Source: Svornostia abyssi (GTDB taxonomy: Bacteria > Actinomycetota > Thermoleophilia > Solirubrobacterales > Solirubrobacteraceae). From it: 64,000 nucleotides of DNA. The notes under the pieces are model-generated. The model was not told the DNA's origin. It did no database searches and was given only the letters and a program-made list of their open reading frames with translations. The DNA lies in contig CP088295.1 of NCBI GenBank assembly GCA_024666565.1, forward strand, positions 4,278,001 through 4,342,000, given 5' to 3'. A program made the position numbers and the translations under genes. Of the stretch, positions 62,608 to 64,000 are shown piece by piece; the stretch's first letter is position 1; every line of letters begins with the position of its first letter.

Positions 62608-64000
62608 ATGTGGGACATCAGTTCCTCTCCGTCAGCCCGGCGTCGTGCCCGGCGCGCCCGCCGGGCGGCCCCTGTGCTGCTGCTGGCATTCGGCGCGTTC
62701 GTCGTCGGCGTGGCCGTTGGAGCGGGCGGTGGCGAGGCCGAGCGTGACCTCGCGGCGCAGTACACGAAGGCGTGGGCGGCCGGGGACTACGCGTCGATGC
62801 ACGCCCTGCTCACGGGCGAGGCGCAGGAGCGCTACCCACTCGAGCGCTTCGAGAAGACCCACCGTGACGCGGCGTCCACGGCGACGCTGCTGCGCCTGCG
62901 GCCCGGCCTTCCGGGCGCCGTCGAGGACGACGAGGTCGACGTCCCCATGGCTGTCCGGACGAACGCCTTCGGGACGCTTCGCCAGCCGATCTCCCTCCCG
63001 GTCGTCGAGGACGGCGACGAGCCGCGCGTCGACTGGGCGCCGCACCTCGCCTTCCCCGGGCTCGCCCCCGGCGAAGAGCTGCGCCGGGACACCTCGCTGG
63101 CCGAGCGTGGGTCGATCGCGGCCCGCGACGGAACGCTGCTCGCCACCGGTGAGGGCCGCACGAGCGAGAGCGATGAGGACCTCGGCGGCCTCGTCGGCGA
63201 GCTCGGCGCCATTCCCGAGGGCCGTCGGGCGGAGTTGCGGGCCCTGGGCGTCCCGTCCGACGCCCGCGTCGGGGTCTCCGGGCTCGAACGCGCCTTCGAC
63301 GAGCAGTTGATCGGCACCCCCGGCGGCACGCTGCGGGCCGCGGACCGCGTGTTGGCGCGCACCGAGCCGCAGGCGGCCGGCGGGGTGCGGAGCTCGATCG
63401 ACCTGGACGTCCAGCAGGCCGCTCGCGAGGCCATGGCCGACCGCTACGGCGGCGTGGCGGTGCTGCAGCCGGGCAGCGGCGAGGTGCTCGCCCTCACCGG
63501 GATCGCCCTGGACGGCCTGCAGCCCCCGGGCTCGACCTTCAAGATGATCACGCTCGTCGCGGCCCTGGAGTCCGGCGCGGCGTCACGCAAGGACACGTTC
63601 CCCGTGCAGACGAGCGCCACCCTGGAGGGCGTCGAGCTCGAGAACGCCAACGGCGAGACCTGCGGCGGCACGCTGAAGAACTCGTTCGCCCACTCCTGCA
63701 ACTCCGTCTTCGCCCCGCTCGGCGCCAAGGCGGGCGCCGACGCGCTCGTCAAGGCCGCCGAAGAGTTCGGCTTCAACGAGAACCCTGGGATCCCGGGCGC
63801 GGCGACGAGCACGATCCCGGCGGCGGGGGACATCGGCGACGACCTCGCGGTGGGGTCCACCGCGATCGGGCAGGGCAAGGTGCAGGCGACCGCACTCATG
63901 ATGGCCTGGGTCGCCGCGACCGTCGCCGACGGTGGCGAGCGCCCCACGCTCACCCTCGAACTCGGCGCGACCCCGAAGCGCACGCGGGTCATGAGCGAGG
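62608..64000 (+). CDS. Class B penicillin-binding protein (transpeptidase), 3' end beyond window
   Basis: Open reading frame of 464 codons continuing past the right edge. A single N-terminal membrane anchor (PVLLLAFGAFVVGVAVGAG, about residues 23-41) follows a basic start (ARRRARRARR). A MecA_N/NTF2-like region (about 48-115) comes next, then a PBP dimerisation region (ERGSIAARDGTLLA), then the transpeptidase domain. Catalytic motifs are S309-xx-K in PGSTFKMIT and SCN at about 363-365; the KTG motif lies outside. It cross-links peptidoglycan in septum or sidewall. ATG 62608 begins MWDISSS. It is divergent from the CvpA-type protease, which might process envelope proteins. Confidence 0.93.
   Translation, partial: MWDISSSPSARRRARRARRAAPVLLLAFGAFVVGVAVGAGGGEAERDLAAQYTKAWAAGDYASMHALLTGEAQERYPLERFEKTHRDAASTATLLRLRPGLPGAVEDDEVDVPMAVRTNAFGTLRQPISLPVVEDGDEPRVDWAPHLAFPGLAPGEELRRDTSLAERGSIAARDGTLLATGEGRTSESDEDLGGLVGELGAIPEGRRAELRALGVPSDARVGVSGLERAFDEQLIGTPGGTLRAADRVLARTEPQAAGGVRSSIDLDVQQAAREAMADRYGGVAVLQPGSGEVLALTGIALDGLQPPGSTFKMITLVAALESGAASRKDTFPVQTSATLEGVELENANGETCGGTLKNSFAHSCNSVFAPLGAKAGADALVKAAEEFGFNENPGIPGAATSTIPAAGDIGDDLAVGSTAIGQGKVQATALMMAWVAATVADGGERPTLTLELGATPKRTRVMSE

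Overview
The window is a 64 kb chromosomal segment of a very GC-rich bacterium. Third codon positions are almost all G or C, GTG starts are frequent, and long meaningless reading frames run antisense to most genes. Gene content points to Actinomycetota, most likely a Thermoleophilia/Solirubrobacterales-type lineage. Pointers are a wax ester synthase/DGAT homologue, a CvpA-trypsin membrane protease, an ANTAR regulator, RsbW/STAS modules, an ECF sigma factor carrying its own zinc-finger domain, Ku, and small secreted proteins with no clear homologue. This placement is inferred from gene content. No rRNA, tRNA, CRISPR array, insertion sequence, prophage or replication origin was recognised.

Layout. 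1-10.9 kb: metallophosphoesterase, secreted protein, ispH, an M28 peptidase, an SDR protein, WS/DGAT, a subtilase, a DUF59 protein, a frameshifted STAS gene, fxsA and a HAD hydrolase. 11-18.8 kb: two metallo-beta-lactamase-fold proteins, a VapBC-like toxin-antitoxin pair, a sigma factor fused to a zinc-finger domain divergent from a REC-HD-GYP protein, and an AraC regulator divergent from an NmrA-like reductase. 18.8-28.5 kb: MFS exporter, TetR regulator, secreted protein, a GT2-GtrA/GT39 glycosylation operon, a zinc-ribbon unknown and bioA. 28.5-36.6 kb: a TetR-flavin monooxygenase operon divergent from a penicillin-acylase-family hydrolase with three matching operators between them, then two DHA2 exporters and a VOC protein. 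36.6-42.7 kb: the gltBD glutamate synthase operon. 43-50.6 kb: an anti-sigma/degenerate partner/STAS switch, PPOX, Ku, an SGNH esterase, a group-2-like sigma factor with a clear promoter, a small HTH protein, an ANTAR regulator, a DsbA-family isomerase and a YihY protein. 50.6-64 kb: an AddAB-type helicase-nuclease operon, a UPF0104 membrane protein, a CorA transporter, topoisomerase III, a MarP-like protease and the start of a class B penicillin-binding protein.

Two themes stand out. The first is dense transcriptional control: two sigma factors, several anti-sigma or STAS elements, two TetR and one AraC regulators, and palindromic or repeated candidate operators in most divergent intergenic spaces. 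The second is that seven otherwise well-conserved genes each carry one single-base frameshift. Five are explained by one extra C inside a GCCCGGC heptamer and two by a missing G in a GGGGG run, which looks more like a systematic sequencing or assembly signature than gene decay. Those seven genes are listed as pseudogene entries, but they may well be intact in the organism.
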